The translations under genes and the position numbers were made by a program. Below, piece after piece: positions 55,207 through 64,000 of a DNA stretch of 64,000 nucleotides (the stretch's first letter is position 1; the number at the start of each line of letters is the position of its first letter). The notes beneath the pieces are model-generated. The model made no database searches, was not told the DNA's origin, and saw nothing but the letters and a program-made list of their open reading frames with translations. Source of the stretch: Coenobita brevimanus (Eukaryota; Arthropoda; Malacostraca; Decapoda; Coenobitidae); the NCBI GenBank assembly GCA_032717465.1, contig CM064632.1, forward strand, positions 24,868,101 to 24,932,100, written 5' to 3'.

Positions 55207-56742
55207 TTAATGGGGGAGGTCGTGAAGAGGTTGATGGGCAGAGCGCAGTTTGGACCGATATTGATTGGTTGATGAATGAGCAGGTGGAGATGGAGATGAA
55301 GGAGACTGAGGGATAGGTGGAGACAAGGTAGACTGAGGGATAGGTGGAGACAAGGTAGACTGAGGGATGGGAGGAGGGGAAGGTGGGGCAGGAGGTTGTG
55401 TAAGTGACTCTTCCAACACGAGGCCACGGGGTGCTCGCTTTAAGTCATCGACGTGGACCCATCTGGTGTCCCTAGTGGACAGGTCCTGGAGGTGAAATTT
55501 GTTGCCTTGTTGAGTGAGGACGCGGTGGGGCCCTGTAAATTTGTCATCCAACTTAGAGGAACGTGTATGGGAATGAGCAAAGACAAGATCGCCTACACTG
55601 ATGGTGATAGGAGAGGCGGACTTATGTTGGTGCTGCAGCATGTCCTCCTGAGAGGAAGCCAAAGTGGATTGGACATACTGGTGGATTGTCTGAAAGTTGG
55701 CCAATTTTAGTTTAACATAATCATCCATGTTGTAGATGGGTTCTGGCTTTGAGGATAAGAGAGAGTATGGGAGGTCCTTGTCAAAACCAAAGAGGACGAA
55801 GAAGGGAGATTCAGCAATGGATGCATTGATGGAGCTATTGATGGAAGATGCCACTTGGGGGATCCAGTCATCCCAGGACGAACTATGGGAGCCTAGATGT
55901 CTGAGGCACTCTAAGATTTTTCGGTTGTGGCGTTCTACAAGGCCATTGGAAGCCGGATGGTTAGGTACGACATTGCACTTACTGATATGAAAGTGGCGAC
56001 AGATCTCATCGAGAAGGCTATTGTTGAACTCTGTACCGTTGTCAGTAAGAATGGTATGAGGGGTACTGAATGGGCAAATTACGTGATCTACAAGGGCACG
56101 TGCAACGCTCTTCGCGGTCTTGTTGGAGAGGGGTTCGAGGACACAGTAGCGGGAGAAGTGGTCGACCGCTACGAACAAGTACTCAGCGCCAGATTCTGTG
56201 AGAGGTAGTTTTAAGAGATCGATTGAGACAGTTTCCCATGGTCGTGACGGGATTGGGTATTGTAAGAGAGGTGCTGGTAAGCCGATTGATCCTTTGTGGC
56301 GGTGGCAGGAGAGGCAAGAGTCACAGTGGCCATTGATATCGCGGCGCATGGTTGGCCAATAGTATTTGAGACGTGCCTGGCGCAAGCATCGGTCTTTACC
56401 TGGATGGGAAGCTTGAGGAGTATTATGAACAATATGAAGAACCTTTGGTATCAGGGCAGTGGGGACAACAAGTTGGCGTACTTCGCGATTGGGCATATCT
56501 TTGCTTGTTAGCAGTGTTTTCCTGTACAAGAGATCATCATCTAGCATGAACTCATCTAGTGATATTGGCAGAGTAGGTAAGGTCGAGGCATCGCCAGATT
56601 CTAGGAAATAAATGACTTTGGACCACATGGGGTCTTGGCATTGAAAGGTTCGAACAACTTCTGACGTTAGTGTAGTATTTTCAGTTACTTCAGGCTGCAG
56701 TGATGTTATAGCTGCTGCTACGTGACGTGAGTGCGTCTGCAA
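55207..56742 (-). pseudogene. Gypsy-2 integrase
   Basis: 511 codons. The N-terminal zinc-binding domain has His106, His113 and Cys143/Cys146 (HNTPQASHPG and CDSCLSCHRHKG). The catalytic core has Asp175 (SIDLLK), Asp234 (LTDNGTEF) and Glu270 (GLVERHNR), spaced as D,D35E. The C-terminal GPHRVLTQQGNKFHLQDL segment is the GPY/F-type module, followed by a Pro/Ser-rich tail with direct repeats (PPIPQSTLS three times). All catalytic residues are present. The frame is +1 relative to RT-RNase H because of a lesion near 56740, so the natural Pol is broken there. Env follows after 24 bp. Confidence 0.92.
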
Positions 56743-57916
56743 CTACATTCAACTTGCCTGGTACATATTGAAAAGTGGGATTAAAGTCCTGGATGATGAC
56801 AGACCATCTAGCTAACCTACCTGTTAGGTTGCGATTCTTGAACAAATCACATAGTGGAAGGTGGTCTGTTTGGATATGCACTGGATAACCATAGACTATA
56901 TCTCTGAAATGTTTCAAGGACCAGATTACCGCTAGCACTTCGAGATCTGTGACACTGTAGTTACGTTCAGCGGTTGTAAGGGTGCGACTAGCATAAGCTA
57001 TGACGCGCTTCCTTGATGCTTCATCGAGTTGCATCAAAACGGCACCAAGTCCAGTGCCTGAGGCATCTGTGCAGAGAAGGAAGGGTGTGGTATAATCAGG
57101 GAACGCTAGAATAGGGACATTTACAAGAGCTGTCTTTAGCTTTTGGAAAGCCTGTGACTGATCATTAGTCCAAACAAAGGGCACATGCTGCTTGAGTAAG
57201 TGGGTCAGAGGAGCGGCGATCTGTGCATAATTCCGGATGAAGCGACGATAATAGCCACTGAGGCCCAGGAAACTTCGTACAGCGTCGGTAGTGGTAGGTT
57301 CTGGGAAGTTAATGATCGCCTTAGTTTTATCCTCATTAGTATGAATGCCTTGTGCATCTACGACATGGCCTAGGAATTTGATTTTCTTTCGCAGGAAGTC
57401 ACATTTACTGATATTGATTTTCAGGCCTGCAAGCTGGAGGCGTTCAAAGACTTGCTGGAGTTTGGTAAAATGATCAGGGATGGATTTACTCACAACAATG
57501 ATATCATCTAGGTAAGCAAAAAGAGAGTGTCCCATCATACCGCTGAAGACTGAATGGATAAGTCGCATGAACACGGAGGGAGCATTTCTCAGACCAAAAG
57601 GGAGTCTCTTAAACTGAAAATGTCCGGAAGGGGTGCTAAAGGCTGTAACTGGGCAAGAGGATTCTTCCATTTCGACCTGCCAGTACCCGCTGAGGAGGTC
57701 TAAAGATGAGAAGACTACGTTATTTTCACCAAGGGATTCTAGCAAATCAGTGAGGACAGGTAACGGGAAACGGTCTGGAACGGTGACAGAATTGACCTTA
57801 CGATAGTCGACTACTGGTCTAAAGTTGCCGTCCTTCTTTGGTACTAAGAAAAGTGGGCTATTCCATGGACTGACAGAGGGTTCAATAATGTCCTGGTCTA
57901 ACATGTTCTGTACCAT
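56690..57916 (-). pseudogene. Gypsy-2 reverse transcriptase and RNase H
   Basis: 408 codons. RT motifs: FRPVVDYRKVN, FSSLDLLSGYWQ (Asp73), RLPFGLRNAPSVFMRL, and the active-site YLDD at 135-138, then KINISKCDFL and FLGHVV. SGYYRRFIRNYA leads into RNase H with LCTDASGTGLGA (Asp284), the Glu of VTDLEVLAV (326) and IQTDHLPL (Asp351). Same frame as the protease ORF but separated by TGA at 57950-57952. The end runs past a frameshift near 56740 into unrelated codons. Otherwise complete RT and RNase H. Confidence 0.93.
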
Positions 57917-57949
57917 TTGATCTGTCTGCTTTCTCTGGCTGTGAGGAAA

Positions 57950-59287
57950 TCAATACGCTGGTATGTAAATCGGCTGAGTTCCTGGTAGTAGTTCAATCGT
58001 ATGTTTGACAAGGTCTGTTCTACCCATCGGTTCACCGGGTAAGGCAACCACGTTTCTGTACGAGGTCAGAAGATCGAGGAGTTGAGGCATATTTTCTGGG
58101 AAATCTGTGCAAGTGAGATGTGAGAGCATATCGGGTGAAAATGTCGGCGCAGATCCCGTAGAGTTAATAGTACATACACCGATTGGCGTATCATCAGTCT
58201 GAATAGTAGGAATTGAGGAATCCTGGCACACCTTTAAGGCAGCTGGGTATACTAGGAAGTCTCCAATCTTTACACCACTTTTAAGTTTTAGTGGAGCATG
58301 TGTGACATTGAGCAAGTACAGGTAGCATAAACTGTCCTCTAAGACTGTACACCACGCTGACTCATAAGTCAAGCCATTCACACAACACGTCTCAGGTAGG
58401 GTTAGTACATCCACTCCTTCTTTCGCACCAGCAACAGAAACAGAGACGTTGGTGAACTCATGCGGTAACAAAATTGTGCACGTATTCGTTACTGCACGTT
58501 TCGTCTCTGCGTGTTGGAGAAGATCATTCAGACTGTGTGAGGTAGATAACTGAGACATGTCTGAGTCAGCGATAGTGTTGTCGGGAGAGGATGTAAGAGC
58601 CATGTTCGAGGGCTGAGATGATGTATCAGGAGACATGGAGGAATTTATGTTCTTGCTCGCAGTCAGTAAAGGAATGATCTCTGTATTTTCAGATGATGAT
58701 AGTGGTGGTGTGGGCTGGGCCGGACTCTTTGGTAGTGATAGGGACAGAGGTAATTGAAGGACTGATTTGATCGTAAGAACAGGACGGGGACATTCCATAG
58801 TGTAAACCGGGAATCCAGAAATGTCTATACTACCACAAGCAGGTAATAATGCAATGGAGTGTTGTGCCATGGTGGAGAACCCAATAAGGGCATCTGCGGG
58901 ATACTGCAAGTCATTAGTGACATGAAATTCAATGGGGATAGGGGGCAAATCTCTGTGGAGTTTGACTTCAAGGGTGACTCTTCCCTTAACCTTAAACTCT
59001 GAGCCGTTAACACCATATAGGCGAATGTCTGGTGGTTCTACGAAACTGACGTGGTTATGATGGCGATGAATAATTTGTAAGGAATTTTCGGAGATGAGAT
59101 TTACTATAGATCCTGTGTCCAAGAAGAATGACGTTGGTATGTCATGACTGCTGCCGAGAATGACTAAACCCGAGGATGTTATGGGACCTACATGACGAAT
59201 GGGGAGTTGGGTTTCTGGTTCTACGTGATATTGGTCCAATACGGGCGCGGCGCTTCCCCCGACTGTTGGCAGTTGAGGTAACGACAT
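57950..59287 (-). pseudogene. Gypsy-2 protease and Pol N-terminal region
   Basis: 445 codons. The retropepsin active site FFLDTGSIVNLIS lies at about 54-66 and a flap/ALIGFSTM-like segment follows. A Ser/Pro/Thr-rich linker (about 190-260) leads to a beta-rich segment (TNVSVSVAGAKEGV, PLKLKSGVKIGDFLV) often found before RT in arthropod gypsy elements, then VKHTIELLPGTQPIY, the classic start of the RT region. The ORF ends at an in-frame TGA 34 bp before the RT ORF opens. It overlaps the second gag frame by 67 bp in the -1 frame, the usual arrangement for gag-pol frameshifting. Confidence 0.88.
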
Positions 59288-60608
59288 TCCTCAGTGATGT
59301 GAGTCGTGCTTGATTTGTGGTATTTGCAGTGTGAACAACGTGAGCGGGAAGGCGTACGCTGTCTGGTTTGGGAGTGAGGACGTCTGTCTGTACGGTCGCA
59401 ACTGGATGCTCGATGTCCAGGATGACCACAGTACCAGCAAAGAATCGAAGATTGTCTGTTCCGTTGGGCGCTAGATTGATCACGACCTGTGGTAGGAGAG
59501 CGATGTGTGGCAGGTCTGCCGTGTGTGGTGGGACGGGAGCAAGATTGGTCTGGGGTAGTGGAGGTGTGACAGACTGAGGAGGCCAAGGGTTGGGTGGTGC
59601 CCTGACGCGTGTAGTTCGAACCTGTTCTTTCATGAATGGCTTTAGTGACCTGAATAATTTTATCCCCTGGACTGAAACCGATTTCCAAGGCTAGCCCTCG
59701 CTGTTCAGGAGTAAGCCAGTGAAGGAATCTGAGGTAACCAATTAAGTCAGCAAAGTTGGTGAGTGAAAGCATTGGAACGCGTTCTTGTCTTCTAACCATT
59801 TCGTGCCTACCAGTAATTGGAGCATCTCGCTACTAGTTGCTTTCATGGCGGCGGCAGCTTCACGGAGCTTGGCATGTTGCGCTGGGACGTGCAAGTCCTC
59901 ATCTAGTTGGTTTAGGAGATTAATGAATCACATGAGAGACTCGGTATTTGAATGCTGGCAACAAAGGCTGATGAGTTCCGTCCGAAAATCAGCAAAGGTA
60001 CGAATGCTATCAAAATGTCCTGCACGGATCATGGATCTGATGTCCGATTTACCGTGGTGCAAACGACCGAGGAGGTAAGCTACTTTGAGCGATTCCTCGG
60101 TTATTTGTCTATTGTTTATTTCTGTTTCGACTTCTCTGAGGAAATCATAGACAGACCAAGTTGGGTCCTGGCCGGTAAATTTGGGACGATTGGCATCGTC
60201 GAGATAGATAGACTGTGGAGGGTTGGCCATGGCCGGAAGTGTAGAAGTGGCGGCAGGAGAGGTGTGGGAGAGAGAGAAGGTAGTGGCAGTTAAGGGCGAG
60301 CAAGATGGGGTATGAAGGGAGGTAGGAGAGGGAACGACAGGGGAAGGAGTAGAGGAGGAAGAAGAAGGGAGTGTAGAGGCAGGAGTAGAGGAGGAGGTAT
60401 CTGGATTTACGAGGGTAGGACGGGTAGTAAGTGATTCTGCGGGAAGTGAAATGGGAGTCTCAGGTACAGGGCGGTGGTACTCTTTGCCACTTCGTAAATG
60501 AGTGATTGTGTTAGAGTCGGCAGACGGGGTATGAGCAGGTGATGTTTCCGGGTCGAGAGGGCTGGTGGTAAGCGGCTGACGTGGAAAGTATGACATTGAA
60601 TGCGGCAA
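59221..60608 (-). pseudogene. Gypsy-2 Gag, broken
   Basis: The first part (60608-59928) has a Pro/Ser/Thr-rich N-terminus, then the capsid-like region YLDDANRPKFTGQDPTWSV, FLREVETEINNRQI, KVAYLLGRLHHGKS and FADFRTELISLCCQH. A TGA at 59928 interrupts it; the same frame stays open for about 40 more codons (LREAAAAMKATSSEMLQLLVG). Near 59800 the frame shifts, and 59799-59221 holds IGYLRFLHWLTPEQRG, a basic Arg/Ser-rich stretch and two zinc knuckles, CWYCGHPGHRASSC and CSHCKYHKSSTTHITEEC. Together they make a normal capsid-nucleocapsid protein with two lesions. Confidence 0.85.
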
Positions 60609-61457
60609 TGGAAGATGAAAGGATGAAGATGGATACGTAGGTGGAAATGTATAAATAACAATGAGAGGATGGAATACACAAGGTGTGAAAATGAATGAAG
60701 GTGTGGGGATGAATGGTTTAAATAAAATGCGAAGGATGAGATGGAATATAAATAACGTAGGTGAAGATGAAAACGGGGTAATGGAAATGAGATGGAATAT
60801 TTACAATAACCAATCTGTAGAGAAAATCCAGGATAATCTCTATAGAAAGGAAAGATATACTATAGTTGCACAGTAGAAACGGGAGTGTTGAGATGTATGA
60901 CGTGCAGGGTGGCTGGGCGTAGCTGGGCTGGGGCGGGGCGGGGCGGGGCGGCGGTGGAGAGACAGCTGGGCGGAGAGGAGAAGAGACGCCGCGATGAATC
61001 ACCGGCAGGGAGTGGCAGTCTTAGGAGGCTCCGTAATGCAGACCAGATGTGGGCGACGGCGGAGGCCAGAGGTGGGTGGTGAGGACAGATGTCGGCGCAA
61101 GGCAGGTGTAGAGCTGGTGAGTTGCAAATGCAAAGAATGGAGGTGGGCAGGCAGCGGGCAGACAGTGATAAGTGGCACCGTGGGGGCAGGAGTTATGATG
61201 AGTTCGGAACAGGTGCTGGGAACAGGTGCAACAGGTGCGTAGGTTGGCAACGGCGACACATGCGGTCAGGAACAAGGCATATGGGTGCGGTTGTTTGAGA
61301 GGTGAGCACTGGTGAGAAAAATGGTACACTCGAAAAGCACAGCCAAGGTACGACACCACTAGAGGCACGGAGGAGGGGCGAGGCTGGCAGATGCGAGACG
61401 TCGTGTATCTTGTTATATCACTAAAAATCCAAGGAGGCGGTCAGAATCTGATGGTTC
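60609..61457 (-). other. Gypsy-2 leader between primer-binding site and gag
   Basis: About 850 bp with a G-rich block GGGGCGGGGCGGGGCGGGG at 60929-60948 on the plus strand (potential quadruplex) and no convincing ORF. A splice donor for the env RNA would be expected here but I cannot assign one. Confidence 0.5.
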
Positions 61458-61475
61458 GAAACACCGCTGCTACCA
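61458..61475 (-). promoter_or_regulatory. Gypsy-2 primer-binding site
   Basis: On the minus strand TGGTAGCAGCGGTGTTTC starts 2 bp after the 5' LTR. Its complement ends GCTGCTACCA and is preceded by GGTTCGAA-like text, resembling a tRNA 3' end (leucine-like by eye, not verified). Confidence 0.65.
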
Positions 61476-61477
61476 AA

Positions 61478-61706
61478 TGTAACTTGCAATACTTTGGTGA
61501 TAGAAACTCCGTGTACAAACAGCTAGATAAGGAGTTTATTACAGGCTCACAGTAAAATAGTCTGCCCGTCTCCGCTATCAACTGATGCAATAACGCCGTC
61601 TTCAGGCGTGGGAAAGCGTGCTGACCTAGCAAGATTAGTGGGGGCATGTATGCATTGGGGGGGGACATATATACATCGGGGGTTAACATATCGTGGAGGG
61701 GGTACA
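61478..61706 (-). repeat. Gypsy-2 5' LTR (229 bp)
   Basis: Starts TGTAACTTGC and ends GGGGGTACA on the plus strand. Lacks a 7-bp CTGTCTG segment present in the other LTR. Confidence 0.94.
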
Positions 61707-61710
61707 GGAT

Positions 61711-62467
61711 TAGAGCATCGTGAAAATAGGTTCGTTAGGGCCCAGTGTGGAGCAGCGCTGCCGTTGTCCAGCGAGTTCCTGAATTTCCACCTAGCATGAA
61801 TCGACGAGAGGTTTAGTGTGTGTGGCAGCATCCTTCCTCAGCAATGACGCCCAGTTCATCCCGCTTAGCCCACTCTCTGACCAGTATTTCTTTTCGTTTT
61901 TCCTAGGCTTAAGAGTTTAGCATTTGAGTTAGCAAGTGAGTGTGTTCTTATTTTGAATTCATTTTGGAACATATAACGTAAATTTACTTCATTGTAATTA
62001 GTAAAGTTTCAGTTCTTTTCTTTGAGCTTGATGTAATGTAAACTCGTGTTTTATTCTCCACATTAAGCTTATTTTAGTTATAGCTCCTAGTTTGCATAAA
62101 TGCTTTGCATTATTCATAACTGGTACTTAGGCCAGTCCTTTTGTATTAAGCTTAAAATCCATTGTGCAACCAGGAGTTAATGCACCGGCAAGAACCTGTT
62201 TATCATTAATAGCATTAGATATTGATTGTCAGGGGTGAAGTCACTTTCTCCAGAGGCTAACAGTACCAATAAACAGCACGTGTGAGTAATTAGTCTCTGC
62301 TGTGTACTGTTGAGAAAGTTTATAAATTCTCATCCTTAGAGAATTGGCGAAGTAAGCTGGCATAAAGTAATCACTTGCTTGATTTTCACAAGTCAATTCA
62401 TTGTCCCTGTTTTCAAGTATCATTTCAAGTATTAATAAATAAATAAACTTACAAAAACCCCGTGACA
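61711..62467 (+). repeat. Gypsy-1 3' LTR, second part
   Basis: Resumes at TAGAGCATCGTGAAAA exactly where the first part stopped, relative to 47984-48711. It has an extra 36-bp segment near 62235-62280 (TTTCTCCAGAGGCTAACAGTACC...). Confidence 0.92.
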
Positions 62468-62472
62468 AGGTT

Positions 62473-63060
62473 AGAAAAGATGTAGGCTAGTTCACCAGGT
62501 GGATCAGTGAAAGGAGAGGAGAGCCAAAGCTGGTGGTGAACATTGAAATCTCCTAGAATGGAGATTTTAGAGCAGAAGAAATGGATAGAATGTGTTCCAT
62601 CATAGAAGTAAAAGAGTCAAAGAATTTTTGATAGTCAGTAGAATTAGGGGATAAGTAAACAGCGCAGATATATTTAGTCAGAGAATGACAAGAAAGCCGA
62701 AGCCAGAGAGTGGAGAATTCAGAAGAATCAAGTTCAGGAACACGAGAGCAAGATAAATCGTTGCATACATATACACAACATCCACCTTTGGCTATGAAAT
62801 GAATATAGAGAAAGTAGGAGGAAAAAGAAAAGGGTTTGCTGTCAGTTGCCTCAGACAGCTGAGTTTCTGTCAAGAAGAGAAGGTGAGGTTTAGAGGAGGA
62901 GAGGTGGTGTTCGACAGAGAGAAAGTTAGAGGAAAGGCCACGAATGTTGCAGAAATGAAGAAGTAAGTCAGACAGTGGTTCCAGGCATCTCTCTGAGTCG
63001 TCACCAGGAGAGAGGCGGATGATGGGGGAATTTATGGTCCCCCCCCCCGCCCGGGGACTC
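62473..63060 (-). pseudogene. LINE endonuclease N-terminal half (5' portion of the LINE split by Gypsy-1)
   Basis: Minus-strand pieces: LLHFCNIRGLSSNFLSVEHHL (first strand) near 62880-62960, HLLFLTETQLSEATDS (metal-binding Glu), GGCCVYVCNDLSCSR, FSTLWLRLSCHS and YICAVYLSPNS (62553-62873), then a GDFNVHH-like box at about 62545 and TDPPGELAYIFSNL at the junction. The next residues in homologous LINEs continue at 47681 on the other side of the nested LTR elements. G/C homopolymers at 63031-63045 mark or follow its left limit. Confidence 0.85.
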
Positions 63061-63700
63061 CGAAGCCAGATTTAATTGTGCCATTTTTCTTTATTTAATT
63101 CTGAAGAGAAAGTGTAGTGTGTACTGTGCATATAGATTGGTGCTGACAGTTAGAGAAACTTGTACTGGAGAGAATGCTGGCCTACTCTCTGTGTTAATGA
63201 AACACTGAAAAGTTCAGCAAAGGGGGATGGTCAGGAACTAGTCCCGAGGGCTGATGAAACGGGAGCTCCAGCTCTCCCTGTCATCAGCTTTCCATCCACC
63301 TTGGGAGTACTGCCCTGCTCGACTGGTGTTACAGTCATTAGCGTTGTACCGGCCAGATTGCAGACCTCACTTGTTTACGGCAATTATACCTTTATTTCAG
63401 AGTGGACGGCACCTAATTACTAAAAGTCATTGATTATTATTCTGTAATTCTAGTGTTTCCCCCAAAAGATAAAAATTATAGACATGTAACTATTCTTTTA
63501 CTGGTTTGTGTTATTAAAAAGCTATTTTATTCAGATTAAAGTCCCAGGAGCCTTGGAGTGGTAATACAGTCGCCATTACTCCTATGATGGGGACAACTCT
63601 GGTAAATACTGGTCACATCAAACGATTTAATTTTGACGAGAGGGAGTTTGTGGAGCCTGAGACTGCTGAAAACCATAGACAGCTGTTTCTGCATTCCCCT
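63061..63700. other. No gene recognised
   Basis: An 87-codon plus-strand frame (63160-63423) has no recognised motif. CAATTATACCTTTATTTCAG at 63381-63400 recurs at 63966-63985. Confidence 0.35.
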
Positions 63701-63732
63701 TCCTACTTTCTTTTACCTGGCTAGTACAAACA

Positions 63733-63862
63733 TCATCATCATCATCATCACCACGGTCTTTTTTCCCCTCTTCAGCCACATATTTCCTCCTCTTTATTTT
63801 TAACTTGTGCAAAATCATCATCGTCGTTGTCGTCGTCGTCGTCGTCGTCGTCCTCCTCCTCC

Positions 63863-63896
<34 letters not shown>

Positions 63897-63897
63897 T
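63733..63897. repeat. (CAT)n and (CGT/CCT)n trinucleotide repeats
   Basis: CAT at 63733-63750, GTC/CTC at 63820-63860 and CAT at 63864-63896. The Met/Thr-rich minus-strand frame is an artefact. Confidence 0.92.
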
Positions 63898-64000
63898 CAG
63901 GTCTTTTCCCCTTTAACAGTATTATCATTAAAACTACATACCATGCAAAGCTCAGTAGTTCACGTCAATTATACCTTTATTTCAGAACGGTCTGTGTGGA

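Larger units (their letters stand above)
52781..61710 (-). mobile_element. Gypsy-2: envelope-bearing Ty3/gypsy element (errantivirus-like endogenous retrovirus)
   Basis: LTRs of 234 and 229 bp (52785-53018, 61478-61706), starting TGTAACTTGC and ending GGGGGTACA on the plus strand, with a perfect 4-bp target duplication GGAT (52781-52784, 61707-61710). It sits in the 3' LTR of Gypsy-1. Minus-strand order: gag, protease, RT-RNase H, integrase, envelope. LTRs differ by about 7-8 substitutions and two small indels (about 3-4%). Lesions: TGA in gag at 59928, a frameshift near 59800, TGA in pol at 57950 and a frameshift near 56740. Env is uninterrupted. Gene order and env type match errantiviruses. 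Confidence 0.94.
47682..62472 (+). mobile_element. Gypsy-1: Ty3/gypsy LTR retrotransposon, internally deleted, hosting Gypsy-2
   Basis: 5' LTR 47687-48711 begins TGTCACGAG and ends CCCGTGACA. The 3' LTR begins at 52487 and, after an 8.9-kb interruption, ends at 62467. A 5-bp target duplication AGGTT flanks it (47682-47686, 62468-62472). It inserted into the endonuclease of the LINE whose halves are 45280-47681 and 62473-63060. Inside are a gag/protease pseudogene and an integrase fragment; the whole RT-RNase H and the integrase catalytic core are gone, so it is non-autonomous. The two LTRs differ by several percent by eye plus a 36-bp insertion near 62250, so it is older than the BEL element. 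Confidence 0.93.

Noticed and set aside
63160..63423. 87-codon plus-strand ORF
   Set aside because: No recognised family; kept only as unexplained sequence.

Overview
The window is gene-poor, repeat-dense animal DNA, most likely from a decapod crustacean (crab, shrimp or crayfish). The grounds are very long pure dinucleotide microsatellites (up to about 165 bp), jockey/CR1/RTE-type LINEs, BEL/Pao and Ty3/gypsy LTR elements, 5S- and tRNA-derived SINEs, and one arthropod-like ionotropic glutamate receptor exon. The species is inferred, not proven. The only host coding sequence I can support is that exon at 83-235 (+). The rest reads as intron or intergenic DNA filled with transposable elements and simple repeats.

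Layout. 1-9,900: glutamate receptor exon, RTE-like LINE tails, tRNA-derived SINE pieces, microsatellites. 10,208-18,549: a complete BEL/Pao retrotransposon on the minus strand, with 912/913-bp LTRs, a GGATG target duplication, broken gag-pol, a nested hAT-like MITE, and an unusual intact ORF between the 5' LTR and gag that carries all four SGNH/GDSL-hydrolase blocks. 18,550-27,100: minisatellites, microsatellites and LINE tails. 27,110-29,220: a decayed jockey-like LINE inside a 16-17-bp minisatellite. 29,780-30,404: a tandem satellite running into a 100-N assembly gap. 30,405-39,700: a 5S-derived SINE, a 1-kb polypurine tract, two SINE-like repeats, AT-rich tandem repeats. 39,715-43,870: a near full-length CR1/L2-like LINE (minus). 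44,000-44,830: a repeat rich in TCAAGGTCA motifs.

45,280-63,060 is a three-level nest. A LINE (minus) was split within its endonuclease region by a Ty3/gypsy element (plus; 47,687-62,467; TSD AGGTT) that has lost most of pol. Its 3' LTR was then split by a second gypsy element (minus; 52,785-61,706; TSD GGAT). The second element has gag, protease, RT-RNase H, integrase and a 569-codon uninterrupted envelope ORF of the errantivirus/baculovirus-F type. Its gag and pol carry stops and frameshifts while env does not.

Best candidates for something undescribed: the SGNH-hydrolase ORF inside a BEL/Pao element (17,021-17,599), the intact F-type envelope in an otherwise broken gypsy provirus (53,473-55,182), and a BEL LTR whose terminus appears duplicated together with a primer-binding-site-like sequence.
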